Below are positions 11,436 to 19,926 of a DNA stretch of 64,000 nt, in pieces. The notes under the pieces are model-generated. The model was not told the origin of the DNA. It saw only the letters and a program-made list of their open reading frames with translations, and did not search any database. The stretch lies in contig NZ_JANUXR010000004.1 in NCBI RefSeq assembly GCF_024834075.1, forward strand, positions 124,001 through 188,000, given 5' to 3'. Each line of letters starts with the position of its first letter. The first letter of the stretch is position 1. The stretch is from Corynebacterium sp. HS2168-gen11. Its GTDB lineage: Bacteria; Actinomycetota; Actinomycetes; Mycobacteriales; Mycobacteriaceae. The position numbers were made by a program, and so were the translations under genes.

Positions 11436-12968
11436 ATGAATACTGATGACATCCTCAACAAGGGTAAGCGCCCAGCATTGAGCGGCAACACCCACCAGCA
11501 TGGTGGCGCACCAGTTGCTTCCGAAAATATTTCGATCACCGCAGGCCCACAGGGTGCAAATGTTTTGAATGACATTCACCTGATTGAAAAGTTGGCACAC
11601 TTCAACCGTGAGCGCGTTCCAGAGCGTAACCCTCACGCAAAGGGCCACGGCGCATTCGGTGAACTGCACATCACCCACGATGTTTCCAAGTACACCAAGG
11701 CTGCACTGTTCCAGCCAAACACGGTTACCCCAATCGCGGTACGTTTCTCCACTGTTGCTGGTGAGCAGGGTTCCCCAGATACGTGGCGCGACGTTCACGG
11801 TTTCGCGGTGCGTTTCTACACCACCGAAGGTAACTACGACATCGTTGGTAACAACACCCCAACCTTCTTCTTGCGTGACGGCATTAAGTTCCCAGACTTC
11901 ATTCACTCTCAGAAGCGCATCGGCCCATCCGGCCTGCGTTCCGCTGACGCACAGTGGGATTTCTGGACCCGTACCCCAGAATCCGCTCACCAGGTAACCT
12001 ACCTCATGGGCGATCGTGGTACACCAAAGACCTCTCGTCACCAGGACGGTTTCGGTTCCCACACCTTCCAGTGGATCAATGAAGAAGGCACCCCAGTTTG
12101 GGTGAAGTACCACTTCAAGACCCGCCAGGGCTGGGAGACCTTCACCGATGCAGAAGCTCAGGAAATGGCTGGCAAGAACGCTGATTACCAGCGCGAAGAT
12201 CTCTACAATGCAATCGAGAACGGCGACTATCCAATCTGGGACGTCAAGGTTCAGATCATGCCATTCGAAGAGGCGGAGACCTACCGTTACAACCCATTCG
12301 ATCTGACCAAGACTTGGTCCCACAAGGACTACCCATTGATCGACGTCGGATACTTCGTGTTGAACAAGAACCCACAAAACTTCTTCGCACAGATCGAGCA
12401 GCTTGCGCTTGACCCAGCGAACTTGGTTCCAGGTATCGGCCTGTCCCCAGACCGCATGCTCATGGCTCGTTCCTTCGCATACGCAGACGCACACCGCTAC
12501 CGCATTGGTGCAAACTACCGTCAGCTGCCAGTAAACCAGCCAATCTTCCCAGTGAACACCTATTCACACCAGGGCAATATGGAGTACTTCTTCAACCCAG
12601 CTGAAGCACCAGTCTACAACCCTAACCGCTTCGATAAGGGTGCAGGCTACCTCGATGATGGTCAGACCTCATCCTCCGGCGTAACCTATGGTCAAGCCGC
12701 AGATCTGTATGTCAATCCAGATCCACACGGCACCGATCTGACCCGTGCAGCATACGTGAAGCACGCAGAAGACGGCGACTTCGTCCAGGCTGGTATCCTC
12801 TACCGTGAGGTCATGGATGACGGTGCAAAGGAGCGTTTGGCTGACAACATCACCAACGCAATGGTCGGCGTTTCCCCAGAAGTCGAAGAACGTGTCTACC
12901 TCTACTGGGATCAAGTTGATGAGAACTTGGGCAAGCGCGTTCGCGAACTGTTTGCAACCAAGAAGTAA
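11436..12968 (+). CDS. katA: Catalase (haem, small-subunit clade)
   Basis: 510 aa, typical of a monofunctional haem catalase that removes hydrogen peroxide in the cytoplasm. Distal-haem region FNRERVPERNPHAKGHGAFG with the catalytic His, the Asn region GNYDIVGNNTPTFFLRDG, and the haem-ligand Tyr in RSFAYADAHRYRIGANY. GAAAGAGAG precedes the ATG at 11436. The next gene, on the other strand, is a sigC-like ECF sigma factor, and both end at one shared hairpin. A strong codon bias toward abundant tRNAs suggests high expression. Confidence 0.97.
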   Translation: MNTDDILNKGKRPALSGNTHQHGGAPVASENISITAGPQGANVLNDIHLIEKLAHFNRERVPERNPHAKGHGAFGELHITHDVSKYTKAALFQPNTVTPIAVRFSTVAGEQGSPDTWRDVHGFAVRFYTTEGNYDIVGNNTPTFFLRDGIKFPDFIHSQKRIGPSGLRSADAQWDFWTRTPESAHQVTYLMGDRGTPKTSRHQDGFGSHTFQWINEEGTPVWVKYHFKTRQGWETFTDAEAQEMAGKNADYQREDLYNAIENGDYPIWDVKVQIMPFEEAETYRYNPFDLTKTWSHKDYPLIDVGYFVLNKNPQNFFAQIEQLALDPANLVPGIGLSPDRMLMARSFAYADAHRYRIGANYRQLPVNQPIFPVNTYSHQGNMEYFFNPAEAPVYNPNRFDKGAGYLDDGQTSSSGVTYGQAADLYVNPDPHGTDLTRAAYVKHAEDGDFVQAGILYREVMDDGAKERLADNITNAMVGVSPEVEERVYLYWDQVDENLGKRVRELFATKK

Positions 12969-12979
12969 CATCCCTTAAT

Positions 12980-13021
12980 AAAAAACCAGCTTCCACCACA
13001 TCAGGAGGAAGCTGGTTTTTT
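12980..13021. terminator. Bidirectional terminator of katA and the ECF sigma gene
   Basis: AAAAAACCAGCTTCC and GGAAGCTGGTTTTTT flank a loop of about 11 nt; A-run and T-run at the two ends serve both strands. Confidence 0.9.
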
Positions 13022-13026
13022 ATGTG

Positions 13027-13581
13027 TTATCCAGCGTCTTCGAGCGCATGATCGGATTTTGCTGCGGCAATAATATCCGCCCGAGCCCGAGCTACCCGCG
13101 AGCGAATCGTCCCAACGCGTACGTCAGAAATTTTCGCGGCTTCTTCGTAGGAATACCCAAGGACTTGCGTTAAGATCAATGCTTCTCGACGATCTGGCGG
13201 TAGCGCGTCGAGCAAAATACGCGCGTCGATAAGCTCTGACCAATGAGAATCGGCGGGAATATCAACGGATTCTAATTCTGCTGCGGCTTTGCGAGGGCGT
13301 GCCATATCGTGACGAATACTATCAACCCACACGCGACGGGCTAATGACAATAACCATGTGCGGGCAGAAGAACGCGCAGCAAAGCGTGGCAATGCGTGAA
13401 TGACGCGCAAGTACGTTTCTTGGGTGAGGTCATCAGCGATTTCAGTGTCGCCAAGGTGGGCTAAGAGCCGCCACACGTCGGCTTGCGACTGACGAATGAA
13501 CTCCGTGAGTGCTTTACGATCCCCACGTCCAGCGGCAAGCGCAAGCTGGGTGAGGGCGTCTGGAGCCGGAGGAGATGTCAT
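13027..13581 (-). CDS. sigC: ECF-family RNA polymerase sigma factor, SigC-like
   Basis: 184 aa. Region 2 (DVWRLLAHLGDTEIADDLTQETYLRVIHALPRFAAR split around DDLTQE) and region 4 (LPPDRREALILTQVLGYSYEEAAKISDVRVGTIRSRVARAR) are clear; no anti-sigma gene adjoins. In Corynebacterium glutamicum the sigma gene beside katA is sigC, which responds to disturbance of the aa3 respiratory branch; I infer the same identity from position and family. TAAAAT lies 8 nt before the ATG, compatible with a leaderless transcript. Confidence 0.85.
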   Translation of the reverse strand: MTSPPAPDALTQLALAAGRGDRKALTEFIRQSQADVWRLLAHLGDTEIADDLTQETYLRVIHALPRFAARSSARTWLLSLARRVWVDSIRHDMARPRKAAAELESVDIPADSHWSELIDARILLDALPPDRREALILTQVLGYSYEEAAKISDVRVGTIRSRVARARADIIAAAKSDHALEDAG

Positions 13582-13654
13582 AGGGCATCATTTTAACACT
13601 GGTTGGAAGATTCCAGCCACTGCGAAACAGCTGGATGACAGGGCTGAAACAACA

Positions 13655-13688
13655 ATCGCTGTTGGATATCAGGTGATCCAACAGCGAT
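13655..13688 (-). terminator. Terminator of the Mrp antiporter operon
   Basis: ATCGCTGTTGGAT (13655-13667) pairs perfectly with ATCCAACAGCGAT (13676-13688). On the minus strand TGTTGTTT follows. Confidence 0.75.
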
Positions 13689-13711
13689 GCGAGGTGCACG
13701 ACAATAGTTCC

Positions 13712-14023
13712 TTAATGGGGTTGTTCGTGTCCTTCTTTATACAAGCTGCGCGCCATAATAAACGAGCCGACGGACAGCACAATTAATAAGCCTGCAATGG
13801 CGATCACTGCGCGGAAAATATCGCTGAAGACGAATCCGTGATGGGCAATATCGACGATGACTTTGGCTAGAATTACCAATGGCAGCGCAACGGCGGTTGC
13901 TGGACTAAACAGGTTTGCACAGGTTAAAGGATCGTCTTTGCAGCGCCACAGGGCCAGTGCAGTGATGACCATAATAAAACCAGCGGCAATGATCATCAGG
14001 CCGGCGAGAAGTTCGAGCACCAT
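13712..14023 (-). CDS. mnhG: Mrp/Mnh cation antiporter subunit G
   Basis: 103 aa with three membrane segments, MVLELLAGLMIIAAGFIMVI at the N-terminus and the typical PATAVALPLVILAKVIVD middle helix. Last gene of the operon. I use the ATG at 14023, which follows AAAGGACG and lies just after the mnhF stop; the longer in-frame extension would overlap mnhF completely. Subunit of the multisubunit Na+(K+)/H+ antiporter in the cytoplasmic membrane. Confidence 0.88.
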   Translation of the reverse strand: MVLELLAGLMIIAAGFIMVITALALWRCKDDPLTCANLFSPATAVALPLVILAKVIVDIAHHGFVFSDIFRAVIAIAGLLIVLSVGSFIMARSLYKEGHEQPH

Positions 14024-14024
14024 A

Positions 14025-14291
14025 TTATCGGCGTCCTTTCGAGATAATGCGAGCCATAGAGAGCGTCGGCAAAATACCACCTGCAATGGCCGCCAGCAGC
14101 ACGATTTCGTAGGCAATATGGGTGTGGTGGAACATCGTCCAGATCACGTAAATACCGATCATGGCATAAAAGACAAGGTCAGATACAATCGCGCGGACGA
14201 GTTCGTTGCGGGTGTAGCTGATCAAGGCCAGCGTCATGATCATCGCTAAGACCATCAAACCGCCGCCGATGAGGGCAAGAGTTGTAAACAT
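14025..14291 (-). CDS. mnhF: Mrp/Mnh cation antiporter subunit F
   Basis: 88 aa, three membrane segments (MFTTLALIGGGLMVLAMIMT; LVRAIVSDLVFYAMIGIYVI; IAYEIVLLAAIAGGILPTLS). The Arg-x-x-x-x-D of the second helix is typical of MrpF. It stands between mnhE and mnhG with almost no gaps. Confidence 0.88.
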   Translation of the reverse strand: MFTTLALIGGGLMVLAMIMTLALISYTRNELVRAIVSDLVFYAMIGIYVIWTMFHHTHIAYEIVLLAAIAGGILPTLSMARIISKGRR

Positions 14292-14298
14292 GATCGAA

Positions 14299-14706
14299 CT
14301 ACACCTTCTTTACTGGAACATTGACTGGATACTCGATCACAGCATCTTGGAAGTGCTGCTCAATCTCGCGAACATGTGGTGCAAGCTTTTCTTCCATCAC
14401 CCGTAGATCTTTTAGCACAGCATGTGGATCCGACCCGTACACAGCATGTACCACGAAATGACGTGGTCCTTTGATTTGATCTGGATCTTCATCGATAATC
14501 GTGCAGGTCATTGTGCCAGGCGTTAAGGTAATTGAGGCGGCAAACACCGTGATATGCCAGTCTGATGTGACGCGTAACGGATAGTGCACAATGCAGGGAT
14601 CAATATTTTTATTGCCCGTTAAGGTATCAAATAATACCGTCCAGGTGGCAAGTAGAAGCTGGCCAATGAGCCAAACCGTGTAGCTACAAGCGTGGAGTAT
14701 CTTCAT
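14299..14706 (-). CDS. mnhE: Mrp/Mnh cation antiporter subunit E
   Basis: 135 aa. One or two N-terminal membrane segments, then a cytoplasmic part with the MrpE-type run ITLTPGTMTCTI. GGAGG lies before the ATG inside the end of mnhD, so the genes are translationally close. Accessory subunit of the antiporter. Confidence 0.88.
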   Translation of the reverse strand: MKILHACSYTVWLIGQLLLATWTVLFDTLTGNKNIDPCIVHYPLRVTSDWHITVFAASITLTPGTMTCTIIDEDPDQIKGPRHFVVHAVYGSDPHAVLKDLRVMEEKLAPHVREIEQHFQDAVIEYPVNVPVKKV

Positions 14707-14708
14707 GG

Positions 14709-16238
14709 CTATTTGCCTCCTTTAGGAATACCCACTGCAGGATGATTCGCGGTATCTAATACTGCGGTGACATATGCGTCGGTGTTCAGCAGATCAGCCG
14801 CAGCGGATTGCACGGCGTGCATGAGCGGACCTGCAAAGATGAACATTGCGAAGGAGATGATAATCATCGCAGCACCTGGCGCATAGCGCGAACGTGGAAT
14901 GTGGAGAGATTCTGGAATCCGCTTGCGATTCATCACGCCACCCCAGAACACTTTGCGCCAAATGCGCAGCATTGCCAAGAATGCTGCAAATGATGCCACC
15001 ACAATTACAGCAATAACTAACCATGCTGCGGTCGTGCCAGCCTTGGCGATATTGATGACGATAAAAACCTTGCCCCATAGGCCAGAAAATGGTGGGAAAC
15101 CAACAATCGAAAATGCGCCTGCGGCAAAGACTGCCGCCACGATTGGGTCACGCTTGGCAATTCCAGAAAGCTTGGTGAGCAGGTTCTTGCCGTAGGTTTC
15201 CTCAATAGAGCCAACGGTGAGAATCAAACTGCCAACGGTGATCATGTGGTGCAGCATATATAAGATGCCTGCAGCGAGTGCAGCTTGGGCATTTCCACTG
15301 GTGAACGCCAGCATGACCAAAATAAATGGCATACCATTGACCATTTGATACGCCAGCACTCGACGCATGGAGTTTTCTGCCAATCCTGAGAATGATCCCA
15401 CGATCATGCTGATGATGCTGATCGTGATAATTAAGGTGGCCCAACGCTGGTCGAGGTCAAAAATCACCACGTAGATACGGAACAGAATATAGACCGCCAC
15501 TTTGGTGTGCAGACCGGAAAACAGTGCCATCACTGAGGCTGAAGTTGCCGGATACGAACGCGGCAACCAGGTGTGAACTGGGAATACACCAGCTTTAACC
15601 ACCATTGCGAATACCACAATGCCCATTGCGATCGTTGCAGGGCCATGTCCTGCGGCAACACCGCGTAATGCAGCAATATTCACACTGCCGGTCACACCGT
15701 AGACAATGGACACGCCAGCAAGTAACAGGGTTGAGGTTGCCAGGTTCACGAGTACGAAGGTGCGGCCAGCTGACAGTCGCGCCCAGGTACCAGTCATGGT
15801 GAGTAAACCATAGGATGGCAGCAGCATGACTTCGATAAAGACGAAGAAGTTAAATAAATCAGCCGTTAGCAGTGCACCCATTACACCTGCCAGCAACATG
15901 ATTGTCAGTGGCGAGTAGAACTGCGCCTGGGTTTCACCAACGGCAATGGCAAACCAGTTGGCCGTGAATGCCACAATTGAGGTGGTGACAATCATAATCG
16001 CCGAGAATTGATCGGCACTAAATGGAATGGCAACGCCGCCAATATAGAGACCAACGGAGTGCGCGATGGTGCCGTGGACTGCGGTATAGCTCAATAACCA
16101 CAGACCTGCAATGCCAGTTCCAAGTGGGGCAAGCAAGGCCAAAGCGTCGCGAAGCCAGCGCCATGGCGCCAAGGTGGAAAGTGCAACTAGCGCCAGCGGA
16201 ATGCCAACAAAGAGAGGAAGCACAGCACTGATATCCAT
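14709..16238 (-). CDS. mnhD: Mrp/Mnh cation antiporter subunit D
   Basis: 509 aa, about 14 membrane segments, homologous to the proton-pumping subunits of complex I (NuoL/M/N). Proton_antipo-type core with FFVFIEVMLLPSYGLLTMTG (key Glu in helix 5), VVKAGVFPVHTWLPRSYPATS (Lys in helix 7) and the HMITVGSLIL region. The ATG overlaps the mnhC stop as TAATG. Confidence 0.93.
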   Translation of the reverse strand: MDISAVLPLFVGIPLALVALSTLAPWRWLRDALALLAPLGTGIAGLWLLSYTAVHGTIAHSVGLYIGGVAIPFSADQFSAIMIVTTSIVAFTANWFAIAVGETQAQFYSPLTIMLLAGVMGALLTADLFNFFVFIEVMLLPSYGLLTMTGTWARLSAGRTFVLVNLATSTLLLAGVSIVYGVTGSVNIAALRGVAAGHGPATIAMGIVVFAMVVKAGVFPVHTWLPRSYPATSASVMALFSGLHTKVAVYILFRIYVVIFDLDQRWATLIITISIISMIVGSFSGLAENSMRRVLAYQMVNGMPFILVMLAFTSGNAQAALAAGILYMLHHMITVGSLILTVGSIEETYGKNLLTKLSGIAKRDPIVAAVFAAGAFSIVGFPPFSGLWGKVFIVINIAKAGTTAAWLVIAVIVVASFAAFLAMLRIWRKVFWGGVMNRKRIPESLHIPRSRYAPGAAMIIISFAMFIFAGPLMHAVQSAAADLLNTDAYVTAVLDTANHPAVGIPKGGK

Positions 16239-16675
16239 TAGTGGTGGTTCCTTTCTTCGCGCTGAGCAAAATCGGCGGTACGCTTTGCCAAGTGGGCTTC
16301 GCTCGCCGCGATTTCCGCCATTGTGGTGGAACGTCCCAAGGTCTGCAGTGGGGAATGCTCATCTGGTACCAGCTCGATCTCGGTGTCGTCGGAACGGCCC
16401 AAACCAGCCAACGTGAGCATATAGGTGGTGGTTGCCATCGCAATTACAATTGCGGTCAGCACGAAGGCCTGCGGCAATGGATCAGCAGATTCACTTAAGT
16501 CAGTCACCGATGGAAATGGTTCACCGCGCCAGGTGGTGACACCAGTGGAAAGAATCAAGAGGTTCACGGCATGGCTAATTAATGTCATGCCGAGCACAAT
16601 GCGTACCATGCCACGCTGTAACACCAGGTACACACCTCCAGCGGCAAGGATGGCGATTGATGCTGAAATAAGCAT
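16238..16675 (-). CDS. mnhC: Mrp/Mnh cation antiporter subunit C
   Basis: 145 aa with three membrane segments and the NuoK-like motif LGMTLISHAVNLLILSTG; the C-terminal 50 residues are a polar cytoplasmic tail rich in Glu and His. Sits between mnhA and mnhD. Confidence 0.92.
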   Translation of the reverse strand: MLISASIAILAAGGVYLVLQRGMVRIVLGMTLISHAVNLLILSTGVTTWRGEPFPSVTDLSESADPLPQAFVLTAIVIAMATTTYMLTLAGLGRSDDTEIELVPDEHSPLQTLGRSTTMAEIAASEAHLAKRTADFAQREERNHH

Positions 16676-16680
16676 AAGTC

Positions 16681-19668
16681 TTAATCCTCTTTCTTAATAG
16701 TGGCGGTGTGAGCAGTTTTATCAGCCTTGAGCGCCGCGCGAAGTCGATCCGCTGTTCGCTCAATTTCTTCTTGGATCAACTCAGATGGTGCATGGCGATC
16801 TTCATCAGCAAAATCTTCTAAGACGGCAGGTACTTTATCGGGCTGCCATAATGGTGAATTTTCGCGAGTGAAGGTCAGTTCCTTATATTCCATGCCAGGG
16901 CGAAGGTAGCCGCCAAGTGCGTTAATGGCCATCGTGAGCATACCCAGTACAGCTAGGTACACGCCCACGTCGAAAATCATGGCGGTGGTTAGGTGCTGGC
17001 CTAAGAAATGGCCGTGAATGGCATAGAGGAATGAGCCTTTGAGCAGGCCTAAGAAACCAGCGAGCACCGCGATGAGTACACCGAAACCAGTGAGATACAT
17101 TGGGGCGGCGACGGCGAAGATGCGACGATCGCGTGGGTAGCTAATGTAGGTCAGCATCATTGCACAACCGGCAATCAGAGCGGCAATGAAGCCGCCACCT
17201 GGTTCATGGTGACCACGCCAGAACACCAGCAAGCTTAAGACCAGTAACATTGGTGTTAGGAAGCGCAGCATCGTGCGCAATGGAATGGAATTGACTGTGG
17301 ATTGGCCAAATGGCACGCGGTGCGTACCTGGGAAGAATGGGTAGCGTGGCATTGAGGTGACAACAGCTACGATCACAATTGCGGCCATACCCAGCACGGA
17401 AAGCTCGCCCATGGTATCGAAGGCACGGAATTCCACCAAGATGGTATTCACAACATTATCGCCGCCAGTAATTCCTGGAGCTTCCGTGAGATACCACATG
17501 CCCAGTTCGCTGCGTTCGTGGCGACCAAGCAGCATATAGGAACCTAAGAAGGTCACAATGCCAATACCAATGGCAAGCAAGCCGCCGGAGATTTGGCGAA
17601 TCTTTTTGGTTGGGTGGAAGGTATCTGGTTGTTGGCGAACCACCATCATCATGATCACTACGACTAAGGCTTCCACCAAGAACTGCGTTAATGCAACGTC
17701 TGGCGCGCCGAGCATGAGGATTTGTAAGGTCACGCCGACACCAATTGCGCCGACAACGATCACACCAGTGAGACGATTCCGAGTGCGGATAACCGCCAGC
17801 ACACCGATGGTGATAATTAACAGCGGGATGATATCGGTGACGCGATCAGCGCCAGCAAAGCGTGGCATTAATTCCATGCCGTCTAGGCCACCGTGCAGTA
17901 AGCCTTGACCAGTCACAACTGCGCCATAGATAAAGAGCATGACGAACATGTAGCTTAAGTGACGCCCTGGTGCGAAGGAATCTGCCATGATCGCAAACTT
18001 CTTGCCTAAGAAGCTCAACGACTGGTTAAAGCGCATGAGCAAGTAATTGCCAGTTCGCGGTGCGAAATGACGATCGTCCACCCAGGCCCAGATTTCCTTG
18101 CGATAGGCAACGCCGACGAAACCGGCTACGGTTACAGCCGCAGAGATTAATAGTGGCAGATTTACACCATGCCACAGGCCAAGATGTGCATGTGGTTTAT
18201 GGTGCAAAATGACGCCGGCGGCACTGCTAATCGGTTGCGACAAGGAACCTGCAATAAAGGCTGCTGGTAAGGATAAAAGGCCTGGAAGTGCGGCTGGGAA
18301 CCAGAGAGAAATTGGGGCTTCCTTCACGTCACTCATATCGCGGTCGCCGTCGATAAAGCCGTCGGCAATAATGCGTGCCGAGTATGTGAAGGTACAAAAC
18401 GCGCCGAATGCCGCCGCGCTCATTAAGAGCACCACGCCAACGCTTGGCAATGGGGCTTCTTCAAAGGCTGCTAGCATGCCTTCTTTTGAGATAAAACCGA
18501 AGGTTGGTGGCAAGGCGGCCATGGATCCTGCGGCAATGACGACCGATGCGAAGGTAAATGGCATTTGTCGCCAAGTGGAACCTAAGCGGGTGGTATCACG
18601 AGTGCCAGTTTGGTGGTCAATGACGCCAATGAGCATAAACAGTGACGACTTAAATAATGCGTGTGCCAGCGTATGCACTAAGGCTGCAAACAGAGCAAAT
18701 GGGGTGCCAACGCCGATGGTGGCAACAATCCAACCCAAGTGGGACACCGTCGAATAGGCGGTGAGTTTTTTCAGGTCGGTTTTTTGAATGGCGAATACCG
18801 AAGCCATCACGGCGGTGGTCATACCTGTGATAATGAGCAGGTAGTTCCACACTGCGACGTCGTGAAAGACTGCAGAAAAACGTAATAGGACGTAAATGCC
18901 AGCTTTCACCACAGCGGCGGCGTGTAAGAAGGCCGAAACTGGGGTGATAGCTGCCATTGCTTCTGGCAACCAGAAGTGGAATGGTAACTGTGCCGATTTT
19001 GTAAATGCCGAAATTGCCACCAAAATCGCTAGCACTGCTGTCAGTGTGGAGTTTTCTGCCCAAAACGGTGCAGCTAAAATGCCGTCGATACTGGTAGTGC
19101 CAGCTTGGGTGGCGGCAATTGCCATGGCCACCAGCAAGGTCAAACCGCCGATGAATGTTAAGACTAAGGTGCGCTGCGAGCCACGTTCGCCACCTTTGCC
19201 GCCAGATCGGGCAATGAGCATAAATGAGGCTAAGGAAACCAATTCCCACGCAATAAACAGCACAATGGCATCATTTGCTAAGACTAAGAGCAAAATTGCG
19301 GTCATAAAGGCGGTCATAATGGTGTAGAAATTGGTATTTCCTGGGCCATTATGCAGATATGAACCGGAGTATATAAACACCACGGCACCGATGACCAGCG
19401 CTAAGAGAGCAAAGAAGGTGCTTAAGGCATCCGCGCGTAAGGCAAGGTTGGCGTCAAGACCGCTGCCGAGCACATCGGGCACCCAGCGATAGTGGAACTC
19501 AAGTACTTCACCATGCATAATTGCTGGCAACTCACGCACAAGCAAGCTTGCTGCTGCTAAAAAGAGTGCAGCAAGTACCCAGCCAGCTTTGCGATCAACA
19601 AGCTTCACCAGCAAAGGCGCAAGCAGGACACCAAAGGCCGCAAGGCCTGGAACAACGATTAAAGACAC
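16681..19668 (-). CDS. mnhA: Mrp/Mnh cation antiporter subunit A fused to subunit B
   Basis: About 995 aa. The N-terminal 500 residues are NuoL-like (FIAWELVSLASFMLIARSG; FTKSAQLPFHFWLPEAMAAITPVSAFLHAA); a DUF4040/MrpA C-domain follows, and the last third carries the MnhB domain (TPMLLVLSLLVFWRGHHEPGGGF). No separate mnhB exists, so A and B are fused. First gene of the operon; the complex exports Na+ or K+ against protons for pH and salt tolerance. The start is uncertain: GGAAGGAG lies at 19684-19691, and GTG at 19668, TTG at 19680 or GTG at 19698 are possible. Confidence 0.93.
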   Translation of the reverse strand: MSLIVVPGLAAFGVLLAPLLVKLVDRKAGWVLAALFLAAASLLVRELPAIMHGEVLEFHYRWVPDVLGSGLDANLALRADALSTFFALLALVIGAVVFIYSGSYLHNGPGNTNFYTIMTAFMTAILLLVLANDAIVLFIAWELVSLASFMLIARSGGKGGERGSQRTLVLTFIGGLTLLVAMAIAATQAGTTSIDGILAAPFWAENSTLTAVLAILVAISAFTKSAQLPFHFWLPEAMAAITPVSAFLHAAAVVKAGIYVLLRFSAVFHDVAVWNYLLIITGMTTAVMASVFAIQKTDLKKLTAYSTVSHLGWIVATIGVGTPFALFAALVHTLAHALFKSSLFMLIGVIDHQTGTRDTTRLGSTWRQMPFTFASVVIAAGSMAALPPTFGFISKEGMLAAFEEAPLPSVGVVLLMSAAAFGAFCTFTYSARIIADGFIDGDRDMSDVKEAPISLWFPAALPGLLSLPAAFIAGSLSQPISSAAGVILHHKPHAHLGLWHGVNLPLLISAAVTVAGFVGVAYRKEIWAWVDDRHFAPRTGNYLLMRFNQSLSFLGKKFAIMADSFAPGRHLSYMFVMLFIYGAVVTGQGLLHGGLDGMELMPRFAGADRVTDIIPLLIITIGVLAVIRTRNRLTGVIVVGAIGVGVTLQILMLGAPDVALTQFLVEALVVVIMMMVVRQQPDTFHPTKKIRQISGGLLAIGIGIVTFLGSYMLLGRHERSELGMWYLTEAPGITGGDNVVNTILVEFRAFDTMGELSVLGMAAIVIVAVVTSMPRYPFFPGTHRVPFGQSTVNSIPLRTMLRFLTPMLLVLSLLVFWRGHHEPGGGFIAALIAGCAMMLTYISYPRDRRIFAVAAPMYLTGFGVLIAVLAGFLGLLKGSFLYAIHGHFLGQHLTTAMIFDVGVYLAVLGMLTMAINALGGYLRPGMEYKELTFTRENSPLWQPDKVPAVLEDFADEDRHAPSELIQEEIERTADRLRAALKADKTAHTATIKKED

Positions 19669-19856
19669 TAGTACTCTCAAACTCCTTCCGGAACCCACGG
19701 GAAAACCAAGGGGTGAAAGAAGCGGACACCAAAAACAGTGGCTTCCTGAACCACCAACACGTCGAGTGCAAAAGCTCCGGCATGCTAGCGCATGTGCAGT
19801 AAGTTCTGTCCGCAGCGCCTACTTTCATTTATTCATCAGGGACATTTACTTATCGC

Positions 19857-19873
19857 TTTAAGGTTACCTTAAA
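19857..19873. promoter_or_regulatory. 17-bp palindrome upstream of the extracellular-domain membrane protein
   Basis: TTTAAGGTTACCTTAAA is a perfect inverted repeat with a single central base, 54 bp before the ATG at 19927. It looks like an operator for a dimeric regulator. It does not have the 19-bp spacing of the DtxR box. Confidence 0.45.
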
Positions 19874-19926
19874 TTGCTGGTGTGCCTGCACCAAAAGAAC
19901 AATCAACGCCATTAAATTTGTACACT

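Noticed and set aside
19857..19873. The palindrome as an iron-regulator (DtxR) box.
   Set aside because: DtxR sites have 19 bp with seven bases between the GGT and ACC groups; here these are directly adjacent.
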